Shown: one piece after another, positions 56,060-63,809 of the stretch
Layout: every line of letters begins with the position of its first letter
Position numbering within the stretch: position 1 is the stretch's first letter
Source of the DNA: Bacteroidales bacterium
Lineage (GTDB): Bacteria > Bacteroidota > Bacteroidia > Bacteroidales > JAADJA01
NCBI GenBank assembly: GCA_020438105.1
Contig: JAGQVE010000008.1
Location: forward strand, 68,839-132,838
DNA: 64,000 nt
Direction of reading: 5' to 3'
Translations under genes and position numbers: made by a program
The notes under the pieces: model-generated
What the model was told of the DNA's origin: nothing
Database searches by the model: none
What the model saw: the letters and a program-made list of their open reading frames with translations, nothing else

Positions 56060-56458
56060 TCAAAAATTGATCGAAAGATTGATGAAGTCGATGTATTCTG
56101 CTGAGTCGTCGCCAAAGATCTCCATGGTTTCACCGATGATCTTGTAGGTGCTTTTTTGACCGGCACGCCTTGAAAACAGGATCTCAAACTCGGTATTATT
56201 TTCATCAACCATGATAATTTTAGCAAGCTTTCCGTGAACCTCTGAAGTGAGTTCAGCATGACAGATCGGGCAGAAAAACTCAAGTTCTTCACCGGCCTCA
56301 ATTTCAAATCCCGGACTTTTGGAAACATTATAATTCCCCAGGTCGGAGTGCAGTGTAATCAAACCTACTTTAAAATCAGTTGATCGAACCGAAAAAATGA
56401 TATTATCATCCAATGATATATATCCTCTGCAGTGTGGGCACAAATAGTTGATTGCCAT
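56060..56458 (-). CDS. Hypothetical protein with two CxxC knuckles
   Basis: This 132-residue cytoplasmic protein has two putative zinc knuckles, CPHC (residues 7-10) and CPIC (about residues 66-69), the only recognisable feature. Between them lies a beta-rich stretch (VGLITLHSDLGNYNV). It could be a zinc-ribbon-like protein binding RNA, DNA or a partner. No family is recognised. It lies between the kor operon terminator and the DUF3365 gene on the same strand and seems monocistronic. Confidence 0.6.
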   Translation of the reverse strand: MAINYLCPHCRGYISLDDNIIFSVRSTDFKVGLITLHSDLGNYNVSKSPGFEIEAGEELEFFCPICHAELTSEVHGKLAKIIMVDENNTEFEILFSRRAGQKSTYKIIGETMEIFGDDSAEYIDFINLSINF

Positions 56459-56551
56459 AGTTTTGCGCTTAAAGGGTTAAATTGAAATTATAAACTTTAA
56501 ATGTACGTAAATATTGCTTAAATGTCAATCGTAGTTGCAAATTTTAAGCAA

Positions 56552-56584
56552 TAAAAAAGCCTCTGGTTTTATACTCCGGAGGCT
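56552..56584 (-). terminator. Terminator of the kor operon
   Basis: A 9-bp stem with one G-U pair (56558-56566 with 56576-56584) is followed on the minus strand by six U. It lies 25 bases after the stop of the gamma subunit gene, the last of the operon. Confidence 0.8.
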
Positions 56585-56608
56585 CCATAATTGTTGCAAT
56601 GGTTAAGT

Positions 56609-57160
56609 TTACACAGCATTCACTTCTTCAACGATTTCCAAACCGGTAGTAATGGCTTTTTCATTATCCGGTATCATGTGGTGATAACGTTCAGGAAGTG
56701 ATTTTTTCAATCCTTTGATAACATTTTCCAGCTCCACAATGGGTTTCACTTTCATGTAACCACCCAGCACGATCATGTTAAATATCTTGCGAAGGCCCAT
56801 TTGAGCGGCCATTTTACTGGCTTCTATTTTATAAATTTGAATGTCTTTGCGTTCCGGATGACGGGTTATTCCGTTGGGATCGTATAATAAAAGTCCTCCT
56901 GGTTTTACCATTGATTCAAACTTATCCATCGATTGCTGATTCAGGATAATGGCGGTATCGTATTCGGTAAGGATTGGCGAACTAATCCTTTCATCACTGA
57001 TGATCACCGTTACGTTTGCCGTCCCTCCACGCATTTCAGGTCCGTATGATGGCATCCAGCTTACTTCCTGATTCTGCATGATACCTGAGTAGGCCAAAAT
57101 TTTCCCCATTGATAAAACACCCTGTCCTCCAAATCCTGCTATGATAATTTCTTCTGTCAT
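56609..57160 (-). CDS. korC: 2-oxoacid:ferredoxin oxidoreductase, gamma subunit
   Basis: This 183-residue gamma subunit of a 2-oxoglutarate (or branched-chain 2-oxoacid) ferredoxin oxidoreductase starts with MTEEIIIAGFGGQGVLSMGKILA, the conserved glycine-rich motif. SWMPSYGPEMRGGTANVTVIIS is the family's second signature. It completes the KorABCD complex, which cleaves the 2-oxoacid with coenzyme A and reduces ferredoxin. It is separated from korB by 12 bases and followed by a terminator. Confidence 0.93.
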   Translation of the reverse strand: MTEEIIIAGFGGQGVLSMGKILAYSGIMQNQEVSWMPSYGPEMRGGTANVTVIISDERISSPILTEYDTAIILNQQSMDKFESMVKPGGLLLYDPNGITRHPERKDIQIYKIEASKMAAQMGLRKIFNMIVLGGYMKVKPIVELENVIKGLKKSLPERYHHMIPDNEKAITTGLEIVEEVNAV

Positions 57161-57172
57161 GATTTCAAAGTT

Positions 57173-57967
57173 TTAGTTGTTTTCAACAATTTCACCGTCT
57201 ACCTTAATGTCGCCCAAAGGATAATATGGAAACATATTTTCAACCATCCAGTGATTGGCCTGAACCGGTGTCATTTTCCATCCGGAATTACAATTAGAAA
57301 CAACTTCGACAAAGGACATACCTACATTTTGTTTCTGCAATTCAAAAGCTTTACGGATCGCTTTTTTGGTTTTACGAACATTGGCAGGTGTGTGAACGGC
57401 CTGACGTGTTACATAATGCGTACCTGGCAATTGTGCCACAAGCTCTGTAATTTTCAGCGGGTGACCCATCATTCCCAAATCACGGCCATAAGGCGAAGTT
57501 GATGACTTCATGCCGGGCAGTGTAGTAGGTGCCATTTGACCACCGGTCATACCGTAAATTCCATTATTGATAAACACAATGGTGATGTTTTCACCCCGGT
57601 TGGCAGCATGAATGGTTTCAGCGGTTCCGATAGCCGCTAAATCACCATCGCCCTGATAGGTGAATACAGTTTTATGCGGCATAAGTCTTTTTACTGCAGT
57701 TGCCAGTGCCGGTGCACGCCCATGGGCTGCCTGTTGCATATCCACGTTCATAAATTCATAAGCCAAAACGGAACACCCCACAGGTGCAATGCCAATGGTA
57801 TCTTCCATTAGGCCCATCTCCTCGATTACCTCCATGATGATCCGGTGCGTTGTTCCATGGCCACATCCCGGACAATAACTGAGTACCTTGTCGGTCATCA
57901 GGTCGGTTTTTTTGTAAACCAGGTTTTCCGGGTTGATAATTTCAGATTTTATCGTTGTTTCAGCCAT
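57173..57967 (-). CDS. korB: 2-oxoacid:ferredoxin oxidoreductase, beta subunit
   Basis: The 264-residue thiamine-diphosphate subunit shows CPGCGHGTTHRIIMEVIEEM near residue 32, the TPP motif YQGDGDLAAIGTAETIHAANRGENITIVFINNGIYGMTGGQMAPTT (core GDGDLAAIG...NNGIYGMTGG), and the later VSNCNSGWKMTP. Cys-rich CPGC hints at the Fe-S site of the beta subunit. It lies 4 bases after korA, and 12 bases before korC. Confidence 0.94.
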   Translation of the reverse strand: MAETTIKSEIINPENLVYKKTDLMTDKVLSYCPGCGHGTTHRIIMEVIEEMGLMEDTIGIAPVGCSVLAYEFMNVDMQQAAHGRAPALATAVKRLMPHKTVFTYQGDGDLAAIGTAETIHAANRGENITIVFINNGIYGMTGGQMAPTTLPGMKSSTSPYGRDLGMMGHPLKITELVAQLPGTHYVTRQAVHTPANVRKTKKAIRKAFELQKQNVGMSFVEVVSNCNSGWKMTPVQANHWMVENMFPYYPLGDIKVDGEIVENN

Positions 57968-57971
57968 AACC

Positions 57972-59057
57972 TTATCCTTTAATTAATTTTTGTTCAAGAG
58001 CATCCACCACTTCACCGGGTGCAGGAATGATCCCTCCCATACGTCCGTAATGCTCAACTTTAGTTTTGCCTTTCACTGCAAGCAGGATATCTTCAACCAT
58101 TTGACCTGCGCTCATCTCCACCGAAAGAATTCCCTTTACTTTTTCGGCCATTTTTTCAACTTCAGCATAAGGGAATGGGAAGAGTGTTATGGGGCGAAGT
58201 ATTCCAACCTTAATTCCTTTCTCGCGCGCCAATTGCATTGACTTTTGGCAAATACGCGCGCTGGTTCCATAAGCTACGAAAAGATAATCAGCATCATCGC
58301 ACCCGATTTTTTCAAATCGTATTTCATTCTTTTCTATCTCTCTGTATTTCCGCTGCAATGCTTCATTGTGGCGTTCCTGGCGAGCAGGATCCAGATCCAG
58401 CGAAGTGATAATGTTGCGTTCACGACCTTTATAACGACCTGTTGTTGCCCATGGATAATTGTTGCGTATCTCTTCTTCCGTCAGACGAGGTACCTGTGCA
58501 TCAATTTCCACCTTTTCCATCATTTGACCAATGGCACCATCGGATAGCACTAAAACAGGAGTTCTGTATTTAAAAGCCATTTCAAATCCCAGACCTACAA
58601 AATCATACATTTCCTGTACCGATGAAGGTGCTAGCGTGATCAGCCGGTAATCCCCGTGTCCGCCACCCTTGGTCGACTGAAAATAGTCGGATTGTGAGGG
58701 TTGGATGGTTCCAAGACCAGGTCCGCCACGAACCACATTTAAAATCACGCAGGGCAATTCGGCACCTGCCATATATGAAATTCCTTCCTGCATTAAACTG
58801 ATACCGGGGCTTGATGATGAGGTCATCACTTTTTTACCACATCCTGCACCTCCGTACAACATATTAATTGAAGCAACTTCACTTTCGGCCTGGAGCACAA
58901 CCATACCAGTGCGTTCATGCGGTTTTTCGGCCATCAGGTATTCCATTACCTCCGACTGAGGTGTGATTGGATATCCAAAATATCCATCCGTTCCGGCACG
59001 AATGGCAGCTTCACCAAAGGCTTCATTACCCTTCATTAATCTGAGCTCTTTTTCCAT
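57972..59057 (-). CDS. korA: 2-oxoacid:ferredoxin oxidoreductase, alpha subunit
   Basis: This alpha subunit starts at the ATG at 59057 (MEKELRLMKGNEAFGEAAIRAG), 361 residues; the open frame extends further upstream but overlaps the ferredoxin gene. GTDGYFGYPITPQSEVMEYL, the nucleotide/CoA-binding TSSSSPGISLMQEGISYMAGAELPCVILNV and FVAYGTSARICQKSMQLAREKG are characteristic. Substrate preference (2-oxoglutarate or branched-chain) cannot be read from sequence. It is in an operon with the ferredoxin gene 22 bases upstream. Confidence 0.93.
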   Translation of the reverse strand: MEKELRLMKGNEAFGEAAIRAGTDGYFGYPITPQSEVMEYLMAEKPHERTGMVVLQAESEVASINMLYGGAGCGKKVMTSSSSPGISLMQEGISYMAGAELPCVILNVVRGGPGLGTIQPSQSDYFQSTKGGGHGDYRLITLAPSSVQEMYDFVGLGFEMAFKYRTPVLVLSDGAIGQMMEKVEIDAQVPRLTEEEIRNNYPWATTGRYKGRERNIITSLDLDPARQERHNEALQRKYREIEKNEIRFEKIGCDDADYLFVAYGTSARICQKSMQLAREKGIKVGILRPITLFPFPYAEVEKMAEKVKGILSVEMSAGQMVEDILLAVKGKTKVEHYGRMGGIIPAPGEVVDALEQKLIKG

Positions 59058-59079
59058 ATCTTGTTTTGTGTTTCTGAAG

Positions 59080-59301
59080 TTAAACTTTAACTCTGTAAAC
59101 TGTGATAACGCCGTCGGGGCATACAATTGCACAATTGGTGCAGCCCGTGCAGGCATCGTTAATGTTTTGCATGTAATGATATCCTTTGCCGTTTACAGCA
59201 TCCACCATAGCGATGGTTTCCGTGGGGCAGGTATCAATACATACTTCACAGCCTTTGCAACGTTCAATATCAACTACGATATCTCCTTTTACTTTTGCCA
59301 T
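59080..59301 (-). CDS. korD: 4Fe-4S dicluster ferredoxin of the kor operon
   Basis: The 73-residue ferredoxin has two [4Fe-4S] motifs: CKGCEVCIDTCP and CTGCTNCAIVCP. The interval between them and the length fit a bacterial-type 2[4Fe-4S] ferredoxin, the delta subunit that takes electrons from KorABC. It is the first gene of the operon. No strong promoter was found; TAATTTCG at 59345-59352 is a one-mismatch -7 box. Confidence 0.92.
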   Translation of the reverse strand: MAKVKGDIVVDIERCKGCEVCIDTCPTETIAMVDAVNGKGYHYMQNINDACTGCTNCAIVCPDGVITVYRVKV

Positions 59302-59553
59302 ATGCTATATCTCTAAATTCTGTTGTTTGTGAAATAACAATCGCCGAAATTAAGGAATTTAATAGAAATAAAACCTACATGGACGGAATTATTTGGTTAT
59401 TTTAATAGAAATTTAAATTGGGTTTAAATTAACAGAAAGCATTAGCAAATTTGATCCTTCAAAAAGAGCAGGTAATCCTGGAAACAAATTTTTTATTTAA
59501 TGCTTGATATTGCTTATTTTTGTAGTTATTACATTTGTTTATTAAACTTTATA

Positions 59554-59781
59554 ATGGATCTTTCTTATAAGATATTACTGCACAAAGAACCTGAGGGAAG
59601 GTATACGGTAACCGTTCCATCTCTGCCGGGATGTGTTACTTATGGTGAAAATGTAGAAGATGCAATTTCCATGGCAAGAGAGGCTATTGAATTATATATT
59701 GAAGAGCTAAAAGAAAGAGGGGAGCCTATCCCCGACGATTCCAATGCAATAGAGTATTCAATCCAACTAAAAACTGCATGA
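59554..59781 (+). CDS. hicB: HicB-family antitoxin
   Basis: The 75-residue HicB-like protein (MDLSYKILLHKEPEGRYTVTVPSLPGCVTYGENVEDAISMAREA) has the RNase-H-like fold that sequesters HicA. It lacks a C-terminal DNA-binding extension, so autoregulation would need another factor. I start it at the ATG at 59554; the frame is open further upstream, but that would precede the consensus. A -7 box TACATTTG lies at 59530-59537. It overlaps the following hicA by four bases (ATGA), a typical coupling. Confidence 0.88.
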   Translation: MDLSYKILLHKEPEGRYTVTVPSLPGCVTYGENVEDAISMAREAIELYIEELKERGEPIPDDSNAIEYSIQLKTA

Positions 59782-59977
59782 GTTTCTCTCCAAAAGAACT
59801 TATCAAGCTGCTTGAATCTAATGGTTTTAATTATAAACGTTCAAAAAATGTAGTCATCAGTTATACTACAATCCATCAACCGATAAAACTGTTATTGTTC
59901 CCTATCATGGCAATAAAGACATGCCAAAAGGAACCTGGTTTGCAATTTTGAAACAAGCAGGCATTGAAAGGAAATAA
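59778..59977 (+). pseudogene. hicA: hicA mRNA interferase, frameshifted
   Basis: The sequence has the N-terminal half of HicA in one frame (MSFSPKELIKLLESNGFNYKRSK) and the C-terminal half (SHQLYYNPSTDKTVIVPYHG... AILKQAGIERK) in another. The switch occurs in a run of six A (59843-59848); the total of 200 bases is two more than a multiple of three, so two A too many or one too few would explain it. The catalytic His of the family lies just after the break. In the first frame a 57-residue product ends at 59951. It may be a dead toxin, a slippery (phase-variable) site or an assembly error. Confidence 0.8.
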
Positions 59978-60002
59978 TTTAATGCAATTTCTGGTTAATC
60001 CT

Positions 60003-61328
60003 TCATTTCTGATTAACCGGATGGTCCTCATGAAACTTTTTCAATCGATACTCCAGTTCAGGGAATTGTTCTTTTTTGATAAGTGATACACAGGCCCTGA
60101 TCCCTTCCAGTCTTTCGCTGCCGGTAATGGCCAGTGAAATAGCACTGATACCGTAATAAACGAGCTCGTGTAAGAGTTCATCGCCAGTAAATCCCGGATA
60201 GGAAAAAGTAAAATAGAAACCGTCGGCGATGGGGTTATCTTCGTCTTTATCGTAAACGATATTAAATCCATTATCGGTGAACATCTTTTTCATAACATGG
60301 GCCTTTTCACCGTATTCCTTTACCACTTCCACAAAGTTATATTTACCGTCGTTCACAGCTTTGAGCATAGCTGCCAGTGCGTATTGCGGTGTGTGGGCAG
60401 TGCCGGAGCTGATGGAATAAACGGTTCCGAAAATCATCGCCTGACCCAGCTTGTCGAATTTATAGAACCGTTTTAAATCGGGTGCAACGGTGTTATACAG
60501 TTTATCAGAAATTACCATCATTCCAATGCGTTGCCCGGCATAACTAAATACTTTTGAACTTGAGATCAGCAGCAGGTAATTGTCGGTATATTTGGCAACG
60601 GTAGGTTGATAGGGCGCCTGTCCGGGCTGACTGTAATCCTTGCGAAAGTCCATTCCAAAATAGGCCAGGTCCTCTATCACTACCACATTGTATTTGTTGG
60701 CAAGCTCCCCGATTATCCGCAATTCCTTATCTGTAAAACATATCCACGAAGGATTATTGGGATTGGAATACAAAATGGACGATACCTTGCCAGTGGAAAG
60801 ATATGATTCCAGCTTATCTCTTAATTTATCTCCACGGTAATCGTAAACATCAAATGAATAATATTGCTGTCCGAGCACCCGTACCTGCTGCTTTTGCACC
60901 GGAAATCCGGGATCGATAAACAGCGTGCCTTCACGGTCGGCATACATGCGGTTAATGGTTAAAAATGCAGCAAAGGCGCCCATCATAGAACCAACGGTTG
61001 GGATACAACCTTCCTCGTCCACATCAATATCCAGGAATAACTTTACAAATCTTGAAATTTCATGTTTCAATTCCGGAATGCCATAGATATCCGGATAAAT
61101 AGCTGCAACACCTTTGTGCAATGCTTCTATCTCTGCTTCAATGGCGATTTGTGCCGGTGGCATACCGGGTATCCCCATCTCCATCCTGATGAATTTTTCG
61201 CCGGTGGCTTTTTCAATTTGATCAATCAGCTTTTTGATTTCACGAATTGTTGCGGTGCCAATATTGCTTATACCACTTGCTTCTATTTTTTCGGTAACGA
61301 CCTGGTAATTGATGGGGGTGTCTTTCAT
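60003..61328 (-). CDS. PLP-dependent class I/II aminotransferase
   Basis: The 441-residue fold type I aminotransferase is started at the ATG at 61328 (MKDTPINYQVVTEK); the frame is open further upstream but unsupported. SILYSNPNNPSWICFTDKELR (about residue 200), VVIEDLAYFGMDFR and LLISSSKVFSYAGQRIGMMVIS (Lys of SSSKVFSYAGQR is the PLP Lys) are the class I signatures. Substrate is unknown. It is monocistronic and has a -7 box just upstream. Confidence 0.87.
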   Translation of the reverse strand: MKDTPINYQVVTEKIEASGISNIGTATIREIKKLIDQIEKATGEKFIRMEMGIPGMPPAQIAIEAEIEALHKGVAAIYPDIYGIPELKHEISRFVKLFLDIDVDEEGCIPTVGSMMGAFAAFLTINRMYADREGTLFIDPGFPVQKQQVRVLGQQYYSFDVYDYRGDKLRDKLESYLSTGKVSSILYSNPNNPSWICFTDKELRIIGELANKYNVVVIEDLAYFGMDFRKDYSQPGQAPYQPTVAKYTDNYLLLISSSKVFSYAGQRIGMMVISDKLYNTVAPDLKRFYKFDKLGQAMIFGTVYSISSGTAHTPQYALAAMLKAVNDGKYNFVEVVKEYGEKAHVMKKMFTDNGFNIVYDKDEDNPIADGFYFTFSYPGFTGDELLHELVYYGISAISLAITGSERLEGIRACVSLIKKEQFPELEYRLKKFHEDHPVNQK

Positions 61329-61364
61329 TGCACAGTGTTTTGTTAAATAAATAACATGAGGAGT

Positions 61365-61372
61365 CAAAAATA
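61365..61372 (-). promoter_or_regulatory. -7 box of the aminotransferase gene
   Basis: TATTTTTG matches the consensus; start near 61358, about 30 bases before the ATG at 61328. No -33 element at the usual spacing. Confidence 0.5.
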
Positions 61373-61446
61373 TAAAAATTGATTACAAAATCGGGTTTTA
61401 TCAACATTTCTTTTCTTGTTTAAATCGGGTATAAACTACCTGATTG

Positions 61447-61478
61447 TTGGGTAAATTCATAAAGTTCAAATACTTTTG
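61447..61478 (+). promoter_or_regulatory. Promoter of the porin-like gene
   Basis: TTG (61447-61449), 21 bases, TACTTTTG (61471-61478). Start expected near 61485, about 12 bases before the ATG at 61497. Confidence 0.6.
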
Positions 61479-61496
61479 CATACCAACATTAAAATT

Positions 61497-62528
61497 ATGA
61501 GGAGGTTATCATTTATCGGATTGATCATTTTCCCGATTATACTTTTTGCTCAGAACACATCGCAAATCGTTGAAAAGCCAAAGGAAAGTTATGCCTTTGG
61601 ACAAATTTATACCGATTTTCATTACACCTTAAACGATAATTACCAGCCGAAAGCTGCCTTTGATTTTAACCAGGGAATTATCGGATTCCGGCATCAGTTT
61701 GATGATAAACTCAGCGCGATCATTATTTACGATGTAACCCGCACCACCAATTTTTACTCCATCAGCGATTCGGCAGGAAATCCTATGAATTACAATTATT
61801 TTGAAGGGAGTAAATACACAGCCTACCTCAAAATGGCCGAGATCAAATGGAAAATGAGCGAGCTGTTCACCTTTCGGGTGGGGCAGCTTTTGAATACGCA
61901 ATACCTTACTTTCCAGGATAAATTCTGGGGCTATCGTTATGTGGATGTAACCTATCAGGAAAAATTCCGACTGGGTATGCCGGCCGATTTTGGAGCACAA
62001 CTTGATTATACCTGGAAAAACAAGCTTGTGAACCAGTTTTCTGTTGTGAACGGCGAAGGGCCCTTCCGGCATCAGGATATGAACGGTAAGTTCATTTTTT
62101 CCAATAACATTCAATATTCCCCCACAGAAAAATTAACCCTGAAGCTTTACATCGATTACGGCCCAACCGGCGATACCGGCGCTGCTTTTGCAGATAAATC
62201 AGTGATTTCAGGATTTGCGGGGTACAAGTTCGATCATTTCAGAATTGGAGGAGAATACACCTATGTTTTTAATTACGGCTACCAAAATGGCACCGATTAT
62301 TATGGCTTTTCAATTTATACGGGAGTTATTTTAACTGAAAAATTTCAGGCGATGGGGCGCTGGGACCATCTTGATTTGAAAACAAATGAATCCACAGCAG
62401 GAACCAACTATTATATCATAGGATTTCAGTACGAACCGGTAAAACCTTTCACCACTGCCCTCACTTTCCGCTACTTCTCCGAAGGAGATATACCTTTTAT
62501 ATATGCAAGTTTTGGGTTGAAGTTTTAA
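61497..62528 (+). CDS. Porin-like outer-membrane beta-barrel protein
   Basis: The 343-residue exported protein is started at the ATG at 61497 (MRRLSFIGLIIFPIILFAQ, signal peptide). The whole mature part has alternating strands with aromatic ends (KAAFDFNQGIIGFRHQF, YTAYLKMAEIKWKM, FTFRVGQLLNTQYLTF, KLTLKLYIDYGP, MGRWDHLDL, YFSEGDIPFIYASFGLKF) and a terminal Phe, typical of an outer-membrane barrel of the phosphate-selective porin O/P kind. The transported solute is unknown. Its TAA overlaps the convergent next gene by four bases. Confidence 0.75.
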   Translation: MRRLSFIGLIIFPIILFAQNTSQIVEKPKESYAFGQIYTDFHYTLNDNYQPKAAFDFNQGIIGFRHQFDDKLSAIIIYDVTRTTNFYSISDSAGNPMNYNYFEGSKYTAYLKMAEIKWKMSELFTFRVGQLLNTQYLTFQDKFWGYRYVDVTYQEKFRLGMPADFGAQLDYTWKNKLVNQFSVVNGEGPFRHQDMNGKFIFSNNIQYSPTEKLTLKLYIDYGPTGDTGAAFADKSVISGFAGYKFDHFRIGGEYTYVFNYGYQNGTDYYGFSIYTGVILTEKFQAMGRWDHLDLKTNESTAGTNYYIIGFQYEPVKPFTTALTFRYFSEGDIPFIYASFGLKF

Positions 62529-63715
62529 TATAAAAATCCAAATAACCACAAAGGAATCTTATTTTCAAAACCATATTGAATATTATCAGCAGCAATAAAT
62601 GAGGATTCAACTCCTGCAATTTGTTTTCTCGTTTTATTTTTTCCACCAATCTCGAAAAAGTATTTTTCATTCACTTTAAAGTCGCCGGTTTGAGAGAAAG
62701 TTATATGATTGCTTTTCTTAATTTGATTTATAAAAAAGGTTTCACGTAAATTTCCGGATTCGGGCTCTTTGTCTGAAATAGCATATTGGAGGTTGGTATT
62801 CTCCAGGTAAATTTTTTCCGGTTTTCGAAGATAACCGGTACCTGTCGAATCGCTATGCAATAGATTCAGGATATTGGCTTCTTCCAAATACTGCAGGTAG
62901 GTGATAAGTGTATTTCTTGAAATATCACTGATTTCACTGAGTTTGCTCACATTTGGTTTAAATGGAACAGAATTACTGATTACATAGAGCAATTTTCTGA
63001 TCCTGGGAATGGCATCCGGCAGGATTTTTTTTATCACCGTCAAGTCTGTTGAAAGAACCTGGTTAACTACTTCGGATAACTTGTACAGGTAAGTTGATTC
63101 ATTTTCAATAAAATATGGATAATACCCGATTTTAAGATATTCTGCAAAGACAGGAATTGGATTAATGCCAGCGATGATTTCATCAGAAATTGTTAAATGA
63201 TTTTCAAGGATTTGAGTAAGATCATATTTTGGTAAATTCAGATTTTTGGAAAAGTTTAGATATTCTCTGAAAGATAGACCCTGCATCGTATATACTACGG
63301 CCCTTCGGCTTAAGTCAGCTCTTGCCTGAATAATGTCCAGAATTGACGAACCTGTAAAAATAATTCGCAACGAATTAAAATCATCATAAATGAGCTTAAG
63401 CTCTTTAGCCCAGTCAGGATAACGGTGAACTTCGTCAATTAACAAATACCTGCCATCATGGTTTACAAAATCTTCGGCTAATGTGTAAAGACTGTTTTCA
63501 GTAAAATAAAGATCTTCCAGTGTAATGTATAAAACTTTCTCGTTTTGCAGATGAGTTTTAATAATTTGAAGAAGTAAGGTAGTTTTTCCGACACCGCGGG
63601 CGCCTTTAATGCCAATCATCCGATCATTCCAGTCAATTTCATTCATCAAATACCGAATGAAACCGGTTTTGACAAGTTTTACTTTTTCCCTGGATTTAAT
63701 AAAAAGTTTTTCCAT
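62525..63715 (-). CDS. DUF4143-type AAA ATPase with winged helix
   Basis: The 396-residue ATPase has Walker A GARGVGKTTLLLQI (about residue 38), Walker B YLLIDEVHRYPDW (about residue 91) and IIFTGSS (sensor). The middle holds a winged-helix-like DNA-binding region (KLSEISDISRNTLITYLQYLEEANIL, about 255-285). The C-terminal DUF4143 part (about 290-396) is a possible nuclease-like fold. The family is widespread, variable in copy number and without an established function. Three inverted repeats, in register at 32 bp, precede its start codon; autoregulation is an inference. Confidence 0.85.
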   Translation of the reverse strand: MEKLFIKSREKVKLVKTGFIRYLMNEIDWNDRMIGIKGARGVGKTTLLLQIIKTHLQNEKVLYITLEDLYFTENSLYTLAEDFVNHDGRYLLIDEVHRYPDWAKELKLIYDDFNSLRIIFTGSSILDIIQARADLSRRAVVYTMQGLSFREYLNFSKNLNLPKYDLTQILENHLTISDEIIAGINPIPVFAEYLKIGYYPYFIENESTYLYKLSEVVNQVLSTDLTVIKKILPDAIPRIRKLLYVISNSVPFKPNVSKLSEISDISRNTLITYLQYLEEANILNLLHSDSTGTGYLRKPEKIYLENTNLQYAISDKEPESGNLRETFFINQIKKSNHITFSQTGDFKVNEKYFFEIGGKNKTRKQIAGVESSFIAADNIQYGFENKIPLWLFGFLY

Positions 63716-63716
63716 T

Positions 63717-63800
63717 TTGCTTTATGCATTTAACAATAAAGCGTAAAATTGCTTTATGTAAACAGCAAAAATAATAAATTTTGCTGAATGCAAACAGCAA
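63717..63800. promoter_or_regulatory. Three inverted repeats at exact 32-bp spacing before the ATPase
   Basis: Repeats begin at 63717, 63749 and 63781. Each is about 20 bases of the form TTGCT-N10-AGCAA: TTGCTTTATGCATTTAACAA, TTGCTTTATGTAAACAGCAA, TTGCTGAATGCAAACAGCAA. Copy 1 continues in a 7-bp stem (GCTTTAT/ATAAAGC); copies 2 and 3 have 5- and 6-bp stems. The first begins 2 bases from the start codon (63715). A -7 box lies between copies 2 and 3. Three helical turns of spacing suggest binding of several copies of one protein to one face. Confidence 0.7.
63766..63773 (-). promoter_or_regulatory. -7 box of the ATPase gene
   Basis: TATTTTTG fits the consensus. TTTG elements lie upstream at spacings of 17 and 23 bases, both off the usual 19-21. 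The predicted start, near 63759, falls inside repeat 2. Confidence 0.5.
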
Positions 63801-63809
63801 AGTAGAAAT

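Noticed and set aside
63717..63800. Tandem hairpins as a terminator or mini-CRISPR
   Set aside because: There is no U-run in the correct place, and the 20-base repeats with 12-base gaps and a promoter inside fit operators better.
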